This document shows positions 18,014 to 26,933 of a stretch of DNA of 64,000 bases, one piece after another (the first letter of the stretch is position 1; each line of letters begins with the position of its first letter). Source of the DNA: Anaerospora hongkongensis (GTDB lineage Bacteria; Bacillota; Negativicutes; Sporomusales; DSM-15969); NCBI RefSeq assembly GCF_004339805.1, contig NZ_SLUI01000017.1, positions 1-64,000 on the forward strand. The letters run 5' to 3'. Below the pieces are notes generated by a model that saw nothing but the letters and a program-made list of their open reading frames with translations, was not told where the DNA came from and made no database searches. The translations under genes were made by a program, and so were the position numbers.

Positions 18014-19342
18014 ATGTTTAGCAAAATCGCCAAAATGTTTTTGGTTACGGGCTTGCTTTTATCCCTTGTATTGACCGGCTGCGGTCAAAGTACAACCGGT
18101 GGCGGGCAAAATAAAGCCGGGGAAAAGGTGACTATCGTATTTTGGGACGAAAATGCTGGCCCTGACCGGACTCCTTATTATCAAGAGCTAATTAAAAAGT
18201 TTGAGGAAAAATACCCTGCTATTCATGTAGAATATGTTGGTCTTCCTAAAAGCGGGGCTAAGCAAAAAATGGATGCTGCCATTGCAGCCAATGATATGCC
18301 TGATGTTTCCGGAATACAAACTAGCTGGTTGGCTGATTTTAGCGCCCGAGGCGCCTTATTGCCGCTCGATTCTTTTTATGAAAAATGGGCTGATAAAGAT
18401 AAAATTAATCCTGGCATCATCCAGTCTAACCGTAATATGACATTAGATAAGAAATTGTATCAAATACCTAATACAATGAACCTGGAATGCTTATGGTACA
18501 GAGCCGATTGGTACAACGAAGCCAGTGTAAAAGCTCCTGAAACCTGGGATGAGTTCTTCGTCGCTGTAGAAAAAATGACTGATAAAGATAAGAACCGTTA
18601 TGGCTTTTCAATCCGCGGCGGCAATGGCGGGTCCTTCCAGTTACAAAGAATGATGTACGCTTATTCTGGACTGAACTATTTTGACGCTAATGAGAAAACC
18701 ACGATTAATGATCCTAAGCATATAGAATTCTTAAAGAAATATCTTGGCCTTTATAAAACATATACCCCGATCAGCGACGTAACGAATGGTTATAAAGAAA
18801 TGGTAGCCGGTTTTGACACTGGCGCAGTAGCTTTAGTCCAGCATAATATCGGCTCTTATTCTGAACATAGTAAAGCGCTGAAACCGGGCCAATACGCCCC
18901 GCTAATTCTGCCCAAAACTGCGGATGGCCGCTTTGTTCAGGAATCTGGCAATACACTGGGTTACGGCATCTACAAAACCACCAAAAACCCAGAGGCAGCC
19001 TGGACCTTTGTAAGCTTTTTATGTTCCCAGGAAAGCCAAAGCTATTGGAATCAAAAAATAGGGCAAATACCGACTCATCTGGATTCTCTGAAGGAGCCAT
19101 GGGCGAAAGAATTACCGCATATGCAAATGGCTTTAAAAGTCCTGTCTGATTCAAATCTTAAATTCTATGATCCCCCCATGTATTTGCCGGACTATCGCTC
19201 CATTCTTGACCAAGTTGTGGATCCCGGTATTCAGGGTGTCATGACTGGCAAGAAAACGGTAGAAGAATTCTTAAATGATTGGGCAAATGCTATTAATAAA
19301 TCCAGAGATAAATATGACAAAATGGTAGCCGGAAAGAAATAA
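18014..19342 (+). CDS. togB: Extracellular solute-binding lipoprotein (family 1), TogB-like
   Basis: Substrate-binding component of the importer (442 aa). The signal sequence ends in a lipobox (L-T-G-C, Cys near residue 23), so the mature protein should be lipid-anchored. The body has the family 1 pattern of sugar-binding proteins, including WDEFFVAVEKMTDKD and a late WTFVSFLCSQESQ segment. AGGAG lies 10 nt before the ATG. In a diderm cell it would act in the periplasm, which requires an outer-membrane entry route for the oligosaccharide; no dedicated porin is adjacent. The ligand is inferred from the lyase next door. Confidence 0.85.
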   Translation: MFSKIAKMFLVTGLLLSLVLTGCGQSTTGGGQNKAGEKVTIVFWDENAGPDRTPYYQELIKKFEEKYPAIHVEYVGLPKSGAKQKMDAAIAANDMPDVSGIQTSWLADFSARGALLPLDSFYEKWADKDKINPGIIQSNRNMTLDKKLYQIPNTMNLECLWYRADWYNEASVKAPETWDEFFVAVEKMTDKDKNRYGFSIRGGNGGSFQLQRMMYAYSGLNYFDANEKTTINDPKHIEFLKKYLGLYKTYTPISDVTNGYKEMVAGFDTGAVALVQHNIGSYSEHSKALKPGQYAPLILPKTADGRFVQESGNTLGYGIYKTTKNPEAAWTFVSFLCSQESQSYWNQKIGQIPTHLDSLKEPWAKELPHMQMALKVLSDSNLKFYDPPMYLPDYRSILDQVVDPGIQGVMTGKKTVEEFLNDWANAINKSRDKYDKMVAGKK

Positions 19343-19373
19343 AACCTAAATCTCTTTACTGATGATTACGGTT

Positions 19374-19403
19374 GTGACGCTAGGAAATATCTCTTGGCGT
19401 CAC
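19374..19403 (+). promoter_or_regulatory. Intercistronic hairpin between binding protein and lyase genes
   Basis: GTGACGC and GCGTCAC form a 7-bp stem with a 16-nt loop and no T-run. Hairpins after a binding-protein gene are a common way to stabilise that part of the message and keep the binding protein more abundant; that role here is inferred. Confidence 0.45.
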
Positions 19404-19467
19404 GGCTATCTGTCATGCACTGCTTGAAGAATGATTTTGCGTTCGGAACAAGGGAGGAGCAGCTATC

Positions 19468-20634
19468 GTGATAGGAGATGAATATTCACCAGAGAAAAGA
19501 AAAATAATTGATGAAAAAACCGGGAAACCTGTCTGGCAGCTGACCAATGGTGATAGTAATAACTATCATTTTTACTTCACCGATAATTCGTTCACGTTAG
19601 GTGACAAAGAAATCTATTTTATGTCCGACCGGGCGTCGAACGGTTTGGAAGTATATAATCTTTTCCGGATGGATCTGGGGACAGGGGTTATTCAGCAGAT
19701 GACCGATGAAAAAGCTGGCATTACGCCTACCGGGCATACGAAAACACCTGACAGTGAAATTGTGGTTTATGTGACAGGAAACAAAATAAAAAAACTCAAT
19801 ACGAAAACTATGACCACTACAGTGATCTACGAAGAAACCACCGGAGCCCATTTAGGGCATCCATTCATTGCTCCTAACAAGAAATATATTGGTTTGGCTA
19901 TTAATGAAAACCCTGGTCTATATCATGGAGCTAATTATTATGGTTTCAAAGAGCAAATGTACGCTATTAAAAAGGGCTGGATTACGCTAGTATACCTGGA
20001 TGGTTCAAAGGCTGTTACTGTGCATGAAAGTTCGCATTGGCTCGGGCATTTCCAGTTTGCTCCTGATGACAGCACCTTGGCTATGTTTTGCCATGAAGGT
20101 CCATGGCATCTTGTAAATCAGCGGATTTGGCTGCTGGATCTGATAAGCAGAGATGTTGTTCCATGTTTCCGTCAGCATCAGGATGATTGTGTTGGGCATG
20201 AATTCTGGACCAGTGATGCAAAAATATTCTTTGATAACCGGCGTAAAGGTCATGACGGCACTATTACTTCCGATAAGACCCAGGCTACGTCAGTGGAGCC
20301 TGAAACGGCTGAAATTCCTTATGTTGGATTGGCTGACAGCAAGGGCAACGTGGTGAAGTGCACGGATATGCCTTACTATTGCAACCATTATCATGCTACA
20401 AACGATAATAAGCTGCTAGTAGGGGATCAGGTTGAGGATTTGGTACTGATTCACCTTGACGAAAATTCGGCCAAACTTGAAACCTTATGCTCTCACCATA
20501 CATCATGGCGTACGCAGCAGAGCCATTGCCACCCTACCTTTAGCTGGAATAACGAAAAAATCCTGTTTGCATCAGACCGGAAAGGTAGAATTCACCTCTA
20601 CCTGGCAGAGCAGCAGGATGGAAAATGGCTGTAA
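19468..20634 (+). CDS. ogl: Oligogalacturonate lyase (polysaccharide lyase family 22)
   Basis: Cytoplasmic beta-propeller lyase that cleaves short galacturonides (mainly dimers) from pectin to 5-keto-4-deoxyuronate. Its 388 residues equal the usual Ogl length. There is no signal peptide. Typical family features are visible: a Trp/His-rich HHTSWRTQQSHCHPTF block near the C-terminus, GHEFWT and DNRRKGHDG segments, and repeated propeller blades such as ILFASDRKG. The conserved His and Gln residues in the HHTSW...QQSHCH block match the Mn-binding site region of PL22 enzymes. Start is GTG with AGGGAGGAG 8 nt upstream. It lies within the importer operon, which strongly suggests uptake followed by cytoplasmic cleavage. 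Confidence 0.88.
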   Translation: MIGDEYSPEKRKIIDEKTGKPVWQLTNGDSNNYHFYFTDNSFTLGDKEIYFMSDRASNGLEVYNLFRMDLGTGVIQQMTDEKAGITPTGHTKTPDSEIVVYVTGNKIKKLNTKTMTTTVIYEETTGAHLGHPFIAPNKKYIGLAINENPGLYHGANYYGFKEQMYAIKKGWITLVYLDGSKAVTVHESSHWLGHFQFAPDDSTLAMFCHEGPWHLVNQRIWLLDLISRDVVPCFRQHQDDCVGHEFWTSDAKIFFDNRRKGHDGTITSDKTQATSVEPETAEIPYVGLADSKGNVVKCTDMPYYCNHYHATNDNKLLVGDQVEDLVLIHLDENSAKLETLCSHHTSWRTQQSHCHPTFSWNNEKILFASDRKGRIHLYLAEQQDGKWL

Positions 20635-20670
20635 TGTAATATTAATAAACATGGAAAGGCAGAGGACAAC

Positions 20671-21810
20671 ATGACGGGTGTAAGTCTGAAAAATATTAGT
20701 AAAAGCTATGAGCAGACTATTGTAGTTCATAATGTGAATTTAGAGATAAAGGATAAAGAGTTTGTTGTATTGGTGGGGCCTTCAGGTTGTGGTAAATCAA
20801 CAACATTGCGGATGATAGCCGGTCTTGAAGAAATTTCCGAGGGTGATTTGTTTATTGGCGATCAATGGGTGAATAATATGGCCCCTAAAGACCGGGATAT
20901 CGCTATGGTATTTCAAAACTATGCCTTATATCCTGATAAAAACGTTTATGAAAACATGGCGTTTGGTTTAAAAATGCGAAAACTCCTCAAGAAGGAGATT
21001 GATGAACGTGTAAAAGCGGCAGCTCGTATTTTGGACTTAGAGCATCTCCTTCAGCGCAAGCCGAAAGACTTGTCCGGCGGTCAACGCCAACGCGTTGCTC
21101 TAGGGCGGGCAATTGTCCGGGAGCCTCGCGTCTTTTTGATGGATGAACCTTTGTCCAACTTGGATGCCAAGCTGCGGGTTCATATGCGGACTGAAATCAG
21201 TAAGCTGCAAAAACGCCTGGAAATTACAACTGTGTATGTAACACATGATCAGACCGAAGCGATGACGATGGGGGATCGCCTGGTTGTCATGAAAGATGGC
21301 GTTATTCAGCAAACTGCTACCCCTGCAGAAATCTACAGTTCTCCGCATAACCTGTTTGTTGCTGGCTTTATTGGTTCTCCGGCTATGAATTTTATCAACG
21401 GTATTTTAAAGGAAAAAGAGGGTCAGGTATTTTTTGCTTCTTCCTGTTTCGAATGGAAATTGAGCGACGTGTTGGGTGTTAAAGCCTGTCAATTAGGTTA
21501 TATAGGCAAAGAAGTGGTCTTTGGTATACGCCCGGAAGATATTCATACAGGATTATCTCAGTTGGAAGACTCGCAAAATAACTTTCAGGCCTGTATTGAG
21601 GTTAAAGAAAACACTGGAGCTGAGGTGTACTTATATTGCAATGGGGTTTGTGAAAATATGCTGACAATCCGGGTGAAGGATGCGGTCAATGTGCGGCGTG
21701 GTGACACGGCAACGTTCACTATTGATATGGATAAGGCACACATTTTTGATAAAGAAACTGAATGCAACATTTTGTTTGTAGAGCATAACAAAGAAACTGA
21801 CTATAGGTAG
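20671..21810 (+). CDS. togA: Carbohydrate ABC transporter ATPase, MsmK/UgpC/TogA-like
   Basis: Energy-coupling subunit of the importer (379 aa). Walker A is GPSGCGKST near residue 36. The signature LSGGQRQR, Walker B VFLMDEP and the switch His in VTHDQTEAM follow in order. A C-terminal TOBE/regulatory domain of the MalK type contains GIRPEDIH. The start codon follows AGAGGA. As the last gene of the operon it completes a full importer: two permeases, binding protein and ATPase. MsmK-like ATPases sometimes serve several importers, so its use may not be exclusive. Confidence 0.9.
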   Translation: MTGVSLKNISKSYEQTIVVHNVNLEIKDKEFVVLVGPSGCGKSTTLRMIAGLEEISEGDLFIGDQWVNNMAPKDRDIAMVFQNYALYPDKNVYENMAFGLKMRKLLKKEIDERVKAAARILDLEHLLQRKPKDLSGGQRQRVALGRAIVREPRVFLMDEPLSNLDAKLRVHMRTEISKLQKRLEITTVYVTHDQTEAMTMGDRLVVMKDGVIQQTATPAEIYSSPHNLFVAGFIGSPAMNFINGILKEKEGQVFFASSCFEWKLSDVLGVKACQLGYIGKEVVFGIRPEDIHTGLSQLEDSQNNFQACIEVKENTGAEVYLYCNGVCENMLTIRVKDAVNVRRGDTATFTIDMDKAHIFDKETECNILFVEHNKETDYR

Positions 21811-21891
21811 GCAGTTCGTCTTACTTGCCGTTGCAGCTTGGATTGAATAGATTACAGCAGGAGCACGGGAAAAGAATAGTAGTGAAAAAGG

Positions 21892-21940
21892 TGGCGCAAA
21901 GCTTTAATAAAGCAAATGCGCCATTTTCTTTTTATTTTAT
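21892..21940 (+). terminator. Terminator of the oligogalacturonide operon
   Basis: TGGCGCA pairs with TGCGCCA, with an inner GCTTT/AAAGC stem, followed by a T-rich stretch. It lies about 80 nt after the ATPase stop codon. Confidence 0.75.
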
Positions 21941-22039
21941 TCCCTTCTCATCTGACTCTGATCCAATGTCAAAGTTCGTAATCGATCCAATTTGCAACGA
22001 AAAAAGATCGTATTTTGTTTTATATCATTATACTGACTG

Positions 22040-22369
22040 CTAATCCTTATCGAATACTAATATTTCTATTGCTTTTCTCTTCTGTTCGGAAAGACTTTTA
22101 AATTTTCTTAGTAACTCCAAATCCTCAGCAGAGATAGTCATAGAGGGTAATAACTGAGATTGAAGTAAATTGTTTTTGCCGCAAATTAACCAATCTGTAG
22201 TCACTTTATATAAATCTGCTAGTATTTTAAGTGTATAAGGATCAGGAGAGCTAATATTATTCTCATAATTTGAGAGTGTCTTATTGTTAATGTTGGTTGC
22301 ATTTTTCACTTGGATTTGAGTTAAGCCTCTGTGTTCCCTAGCCTGGCGCAAGCGATCTCCTAATTGCAA
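22040..22369 (-). CDS. XRE/Cro-CI-type helix-turn-helix regulator
   Basis: A 109-residue DNA-binding protein. The N-terminal HTH (LRQAREHRGLTQIQVKN... KTLSNYENN) covers about residues 6-62 and matches the HTH_3/XRE fold. A short C-terminal tail (SAEDLELLRKFKSLSEQKR) resembles the helical dimerisation tail of small SinR/phage-type repressors. The start is TTG with GGAGGTG 8 nt upstream, which decides it over downstream codons. It is divergent from a chemoreceptor gene across a 355-bp gap. Its target is unknown; autoregulation is the default expectation. Confidence 0.85.
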   Translation of the reverse strand: MQLGDRLRQAREHRGLTQIQVKNATNINNKTLSNYENNISSPDPYTLKILADLYKVTTDWLICGKNNLLQSQLLPSMTISAEDLELLRKFKSLSEQKRKAIEILVFDKD

Positions 22370-22724
22370 TCAGGTTTCACCTCCATATCCATAATACAAA
22401 TAAGTAATGAAAAACAGAAAAATGTCCCATTATAATAGAAAAAACATTGATTTCCCATAAAATTGGAATTAAAATGAATGTAGGATTTTGCATGAAAATT
22501 AAATAATTTGTCATAAATTGAAGAAAATCGCTTATTTAGTAAAAACAAATAAACCGTTAATTGAGGGAACAATTTATGAGAATGTGAGGGATCATATGAC
22601 AAATGTCAACTATTCATTTATTCAGCTCCGTTGATCCAAACTATTTAAACGGTAAGCTAATTTATGGTGATGTTTAAGTTAATAAAAACCAGAAAATACG
22701 CGGTTATCAAAATGGAGGTACAAT
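22370..22724. other. Divergent AT-rich regulatory region between XRE regulator and chemoreceptor
   Basis: No gene is visible. Two imperfect or short inverted repeats could be operators for the XRE protein: ATGAAAATT...AATTTGTCAT (22492-22514) and GACA-AA-TGTC (22598-22607). Neither is convincing alone. No clean sigma-A promoter could be assigned to either gene. Confidence 0.35.
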
Positions 22725-24416
22725 ATGAAGATGAATTTGACAGCTAAAATGGTAGCATATTTTTTACTGGTCGTATTGACTGCCACTATTGGCTTTGTTT
22801 ATACGATCTGGAAAGTGAATGATGCAGCTAAATTTACTGCACAAGTACGTGGTAAATTTCTCCCGCTTCTCCTGCAGACGACTGAAGCAAATTCCGATTA
22901 CAGTGATGCTGTTGCTGATTTACGTGGTTATTATGTTACCAGGGATTCGCAATTATTGAATGATTATCAGAAAAAATCTGAAGTGATAAAGAAAAGCCTG
23001 GACGAACTAGTGAAAGCATCGATTACGGTAGACGGAAAACGATTGTCCAATGAGTTGCAAGGAGTCAGCAACAAATATTTCGAGCTTGCTGAAAAAAAGT
23101 ATATTCCCTTGACTAAGGAAGGGAAGATGGAAGAAGCGCTTGCTGTTATGCAGTATGAAATGAACCCCCTTGCATTGATTTTGTTTGATAAATTTGATGA
23201 TTATCAGGAAATGCGAAACAAACAAATGTCTGGTATTCTGGAGGAGGCCGAAGACCATGCCGGTGAGGCACAGGCAGCGTCTGTAGCTGCGGCACTATTG
23301 GCAGCAGTACTGGGGATCATCATAGGAATTTTTGCTGCCCGTAGCATTGCGCGTCCGATTAATCAGCTGGCTGTAGTTGCTCAGAATGTAGCTGACGGGA
23401 ATCTAACTAAACAGGTTAGCGTGGATCGCCAGGATGAAATTGGCAAATTGGGATTATCCTTTAATACAATGGTGGAGCAGCTTAAATCTCTCATTACGCA
23501 GATTCATACCAATGCGGAGCAATTAGCCGCTTCTTCTGAAGAACTGACTGCCAGCTCTCAACAGTCGGCTCAGGCTGCCAATCAGGTTGCTGCATCAATT
23601 AACGATGTGGCTAATGGTGCGAATGAACAACTTGCTGCCGCGAATGAAGCATCTGCGGTTGTAGAACAGATGTCCGCCGGTATAGAAGAAGTTGCTGCCA
23701 ATACGAATATTGTTGCCGAACAATCTGCCCAGGCTGCCGACAAGGCTAAAGAAGGTGAAAAATCAGTCGACAAGGCAGTTAATCAAATGACGCACTTAGA
23801 GAATACTGTAAATACTTCGGCTGATGTTGTTGCCAAGCTTGGCGAACGCTCGAAAGAAATCGGGCAGATTGTGGATACAATTTCCGGTATTGCCGGGCAG
23901 ACAAATTTGCTGGCCCTCAACGCTGCCATAGAGGCGGCACGTGCGGGAGAACAGGGTCGTGGATTTGCAGTTGTTGCTGAGGAGGTTCGAAAGCTTGCCG
24001 AGCAATCGCAAGAAGCTGCAGGGCGGATTGCTCAATTAATCGGCGAGATTCAAGGGGATACAGATAAAGCAGTTGTAGCAATGAATGAGGGCACTCGAGA
24101 AGTCAAAATGGGAGCCGAAGTCGTGAACGTTGCCGGCCATATGTTCCGGGAAATTGTTGAACTTGTTTCTCAAGTATCGGCTCAGGTTCGGGAAATATCA
24201 GCAGCTATTCAACAGATGGCCAGCGGCAGCCAGCAGATTGTAGGAGTAGTCCAAAAGATTGACAGGCTTAGTAAGTCATCGGCGGTAGAGTCGCAGAGTG
24301 TTTCGGCAGCAACAGAGGAACAGTTGGCATCAATGGAAGAAATTGCATCATCGAGCCAAACCTTATCCAAGCTGGCACAAGACCTTCAAGCGGAAGTTGC
24401 CAAGTTTCAAGTATAA
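22725..24416 (+). CDS. Methyl-accepting chemotaxis protein with four-helix-bundle sensor
   Basis: Membrane chemoreceptor (563 aa). An N-terminal transmembrane helix (about 8-28) is followed by an extracytoplasmic four-helix-bundle sensor of about 150 residues. A second membrane helix (about 183-207, [20 protein letters not shown]) leads to a HAMP linker and a long cytoplasmic signalling coiled coil. The highly conserved hairpin tip reads [20 protein letters not shown]. The start ATG follows GGAGGT. There is no C-terminal NWETF-like CheR tether. It is intact, unlike the related receptor at 53 kb. The ligand is unknown. Confidence 0.92.
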   Translation: MKMNLTAKMVAYFLLVVLTATIGFVYTIWKVNDAAKFTAQVRGKFLPLLLQTTEANSDYSDAVADLRGYYVTRDSQLLNDYQKKSEVIKKSLDELVKASITVDGKRLSNELQGVSNKYFELAEKKYIPLTKEGKMEEALAVMQYEMNPLALILFDKFDDYQEMRNKQMSGILEEAEDHAGEAQAASVAAALLAAVLGIIIGIFAARSIARPINQLAVVAQNVADGNLTKQVSVDRQDEIGKLGLSFNTMVEQLKSLITQIHTNAEQLAASSEELTASSQQSAQAANQVAASINDVANGANEQLAAANEASAVVEQMSAGIEEVAANTNIVAEQSAQAADKAKEGEKSVDKAVNQMTHLENTVNTSADVVAKLGERSKEIGQIVDTISGIAGQTNLLALNAAIEAARAGEQGRGFAVVAEEVRKLAEQSQEAAGRIAQLIGEIQGDTDKAVVAMNEGTREVKMGAEVVNVAGHMFREIVELVSQVSAQVREISAAIQQMASGSQQIVGVVQKIDRLSKSSAVESQSVSAATEEQLASMEEIASSSQTLSKLAQDLQAEVAKFQV

Positions 24417-24441
24417 TAAGAGGAGTTGTTGTTTTTGACGG

Positions 24442-24469
24442 GACATCATTCTACAATTGGAATGATGTC
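24442..24469 (+). terminator. Weak terminator-like hairpin after the chemoreceptor
   Basis: GACATCATTC pairs with GAATGATGTC (10 bp, 8-nt loop); only TATTTA follows, so termination may be partial and the next gene could be co-transcribed. Confidence 0.5.
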
Positions 24470-24531
24470 TATTTACTATATCCAACCGGTGTTTCAAAAA
24501 GCACTGTCTTATAAAGTATGGTAGGAATGAG

Positions 24532-26706
24532 GTGTTAGCTCTGTTAGATGGCATATTTGGATTTCAGGTTATCCGCAAAAGCCGAAAGAAATATTTAAAG
24601 CTTACTCAGTTATTTTCTATGTTGTCGGATGCTTTCGCAATTATTCGCCAGGACGGAACTTATCTGGAGGTTAATGAAGGATTTACTCGGATGAGTGGGT
24701 TTGACCGGGAGGAATTACTCAACAAAAAGTGTTCTGATTTGGGTCTTTGGTTGGATGTAAGAGAACAACGGCATTTTGAGAAAACGTTGCGGCATCATGG
24801 AAGGGTTCGTGATATGACCGTAAAATTTTGTCATAGAAACGGGCATACTGTTTATGGCTTACTATCGGTTTGTTGTATGATGTTTAATGGTCAGTGCTGC
24901 TATGTTGCTTTAGTACGTGATGTCTCTGAATTGGTGCTGGCTGAACAGGAACGGAAACAACAGGAAGAAGACTTATTGATTAGCCGCAATAAATTATCTG
25001 CAGCTGCCGGACTGGTCGGACTAGGCCCGTGGGAATATGAACCGGATCTGGATATTTTTAAATTTGAAGATGAATTTTATGCGCTTTATCTCACAAACAC
25101 TGCCTGCGAAGGACGGTATATGTCTTTTGATACTTATGTCAATAAATTTGTACATCCTGAAGACAGGCTGCTGCTAAAAAACGAAAAAAATATTCTGTCC
25201 GCTACGGATTTGGAGTGTCCTGCTGATGTAACACATAGGATTATTCAACAGGGCGGCGAGATACGAAATGTCCTTGTTCGGAGGCGGTTTACGCGCAATA
25301 GTAAAGGGCAAGTTATCCGGGTACATGGTATTAATCAGGACATTACAGAATGGGTTTCAATCGAGAAGCAACGCAGCCAGCAAGCGGAACTTATTAAGCA
25401 GATGGCGTATTTTGATTCGCTAACCGGGCTGGCTAACCGCCATAGTTTAAACGAATATCTGGATAGGGAAATGGAACAAGCGAAGTTAGGTAATACGGCA
25501 GGAAGTATATTATTTATTGATATAGATGATTTAAAGCTGGTCAACGATACTTGCGGACATACAGCGGGAGATATGGTGATTGCTCTGATTGCCTCGCGAT
25601 TGCAAAAAATAGTGCCTGAGGATGCTTTTGTCGCCCGGCTTGGCAGTGACGAATTTATTGTTGTGCTGCGTGAGCTTCATGACCGGAATAAAATTAGTCA
25701 AATAGTAAATGTAATCAGCAAGTCGCTAAAAGTGGACCACGAAAATTCGGGAACACGTTTCCAATTGACGGTTAGCATTGGAATTGCAATTTTTCCTCAT
25801 GATGGAGATTCCAGGGAAGTAATAATTAAAAATGCGGATAATGCAATGTACGCAGCAAAAGAAGGCGGAAAAAACAGTTGGCAATTCTATACGGAGGGAA
25901 TGCTGCGTGAAACGTATAGAAGGATACAGTTAATTGATGGTTTGCGCTGCGGGCTGGAACGTGAAGAGTATACTTTAGTTTATCAGCCGCAAATTAACAT
26001 CACCACAGGAAGAGTCAGTGGTTTCGAAGCACTTTTGCGTTGGAACAGTGCAGAGTATGGCTCAGTATCTCCCTTACAATTCATTCCAATTGCAGAACAA
26101 TCAGGGCTTATACATAGTATCGGCAAATGGGTACTACATGAAGGCTGTCTATTTGCTCGCCGCTTGGTCGACGAGGGATGGGATAATATTTGTGTTGCAG
26201 TAAATGTATCTGCTAAGCAAGTTGAGGATGACAACTTCATTTCTATTGTTCGGAATGCTATTCAGGAAGCCGGTATCAAACCGCAGATGCTGGGAATTGA
26301 ACTTACAGAAAGTATCTGCATGTCCTCTCTCGAAAGAGCAAATGCTAAGCTTATGCAGCTTAAACAGCTGGGGATTCCTTTATTGTTAGATGACTTCGGC
26401 ACGGGATTTTCCTCTTTGTCGTATTTGTTTGGATTACCTTTTGAAACACTGAAAATTGATAAATCTTTTATTGATGTAATAGCCTCAGATCCCAAAAGAG
26501 CAAAGGTTATCAGTTCCATAATCGGTATGGCACACACTATGAATATGAATGTTATCGCAGAGGGGGTTGAGACTGAGTCACAACTGGAATATCTCTCTGC
26601 CAATGGCTGTGGTTATGCGCAGGGGTATTTGTTCAGCAAGCCTTTAACAGAAGCAGATGCAATCCGGTTTATGGCAGAAGAAAGGGAAGCCTTTTCCTTG
26701 TCATAA
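24532..26706 (+). CDS. PAS-PAS-GGDEF-EAL cyclic-di-GMP turnover protein
   Basis: Soluble signalling protein (724 aa) with two PAS/PAC modules (about residues 25-140 and 155-285), a GGDEF domain (about 300-455) and an EAL domain (about 470-715). The GGDEF signature is GSDEF (residues 371-375); a Ser at the second position is found in some active cyclases but makes activity uncertain. The EAL domain looks complete: EALLR near 499, then ELTES, DDFGTGFSSL and EGVETE, so phosphodiesterase activity is likely. There are no membrane helices. The start GTG has AGGA just upstream; no better codon is near. It follows a chemoreceptor and may act on the exopolysaccharide locus at 57-59 kb, which is inference. 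Confidence 0.9.
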   Translation: MLALLDGIFGFQVIRKSRKKYLKLTQLFSMLSDAFAIIRQDGTYLEVNEGFTRMSGFDREELLNKKCSDLGLWLDVREQRHFEKTLRHHGRVRDMTVKFCHRNGHTVYGLLSVCCMMFNGQCCYVALVRDVSELVLAEQERKQQEEDLLISRNKLSAAAGLVGLGPWEYEPDLDIFKFEDEFYALYLTNTACEGRYMSFDTYVNKFVHPEDRLLLKNEKNILSATDLECPADVTHRIIQQGGEIRNVLVRRRFTRNSKGQVIRVHGINQDITEWVSIEKQRSQQAELIKQMAYFDSLTGLANRHSLNEYLDREMEQAKLGNTAGSILFIDIDDLKLVNDTCGHTAGDMVIALIASRLQKIVPEDAFVARLGSDEFIVVLRELHDRNKISQIVNVISKSLKVDHENSGTRFQLTVSIGIAIFPHDGDSREVIIKNADNAMYAAKEGGKNSWQFYTEGMLRETYRRIQLIDGLRCGLEREEYTLVYQPQINITTGRVSGFEALLRWNSAEYGSVSPLQFIPIAEQSGLIHSIGKWVLHEGCLFARRLVDEGWDNICVAVNVSAKQVEDDNFISIVRNAIQEAGIKPQMLGIELTESICMSSLERANAKLMQLKQLGIPLLLDDFGTGFSSLSYLFGLPFETLKIDKSFIDVIASDPKRAKVISSIIGMAHTMNMNVIAEGVETESQLEYLSANGCGYAQGYLFSKPLTEADAIRFMAEEREAFSLS

Positions 26707-26735
26707 CATTCGAATCCAAAAATTATTGACTTATG

Positions 26736-26770
26736 AGCTCTCCGCATTTTGGCGGGGAGCTTTTGCTATT
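26736..26770 (+). terminator. Terminator after the GGDEF-EAL gene
   Basis: AGCTCTCCGC pairs with GCGGGGAGCT (one G-U), followed by TTTGCTATTT. Confidence 0.7.
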
Positions 26771-26933
26771 TAGGGCAGTCGAGCAAGGTTAACAAGGTGG
26801 CGGACAAAGAAAAGTCTGAAAAATAAAGAAAAATTTTATAATTTTTTTGTAATATCAGATACAATTTTACTGCTATACTTACAATTGCGCAGTCTAATAC
26901 AATAAACCTTATGCGGATTGGAGTAAATGGAAC

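Noticed and set aside
21825..22043. 72-codon plus-strand open frame after the importer operon
   Set aside because: It spans the operon terminator hairpin, has no ribosome-binding site and no recognisable motif.
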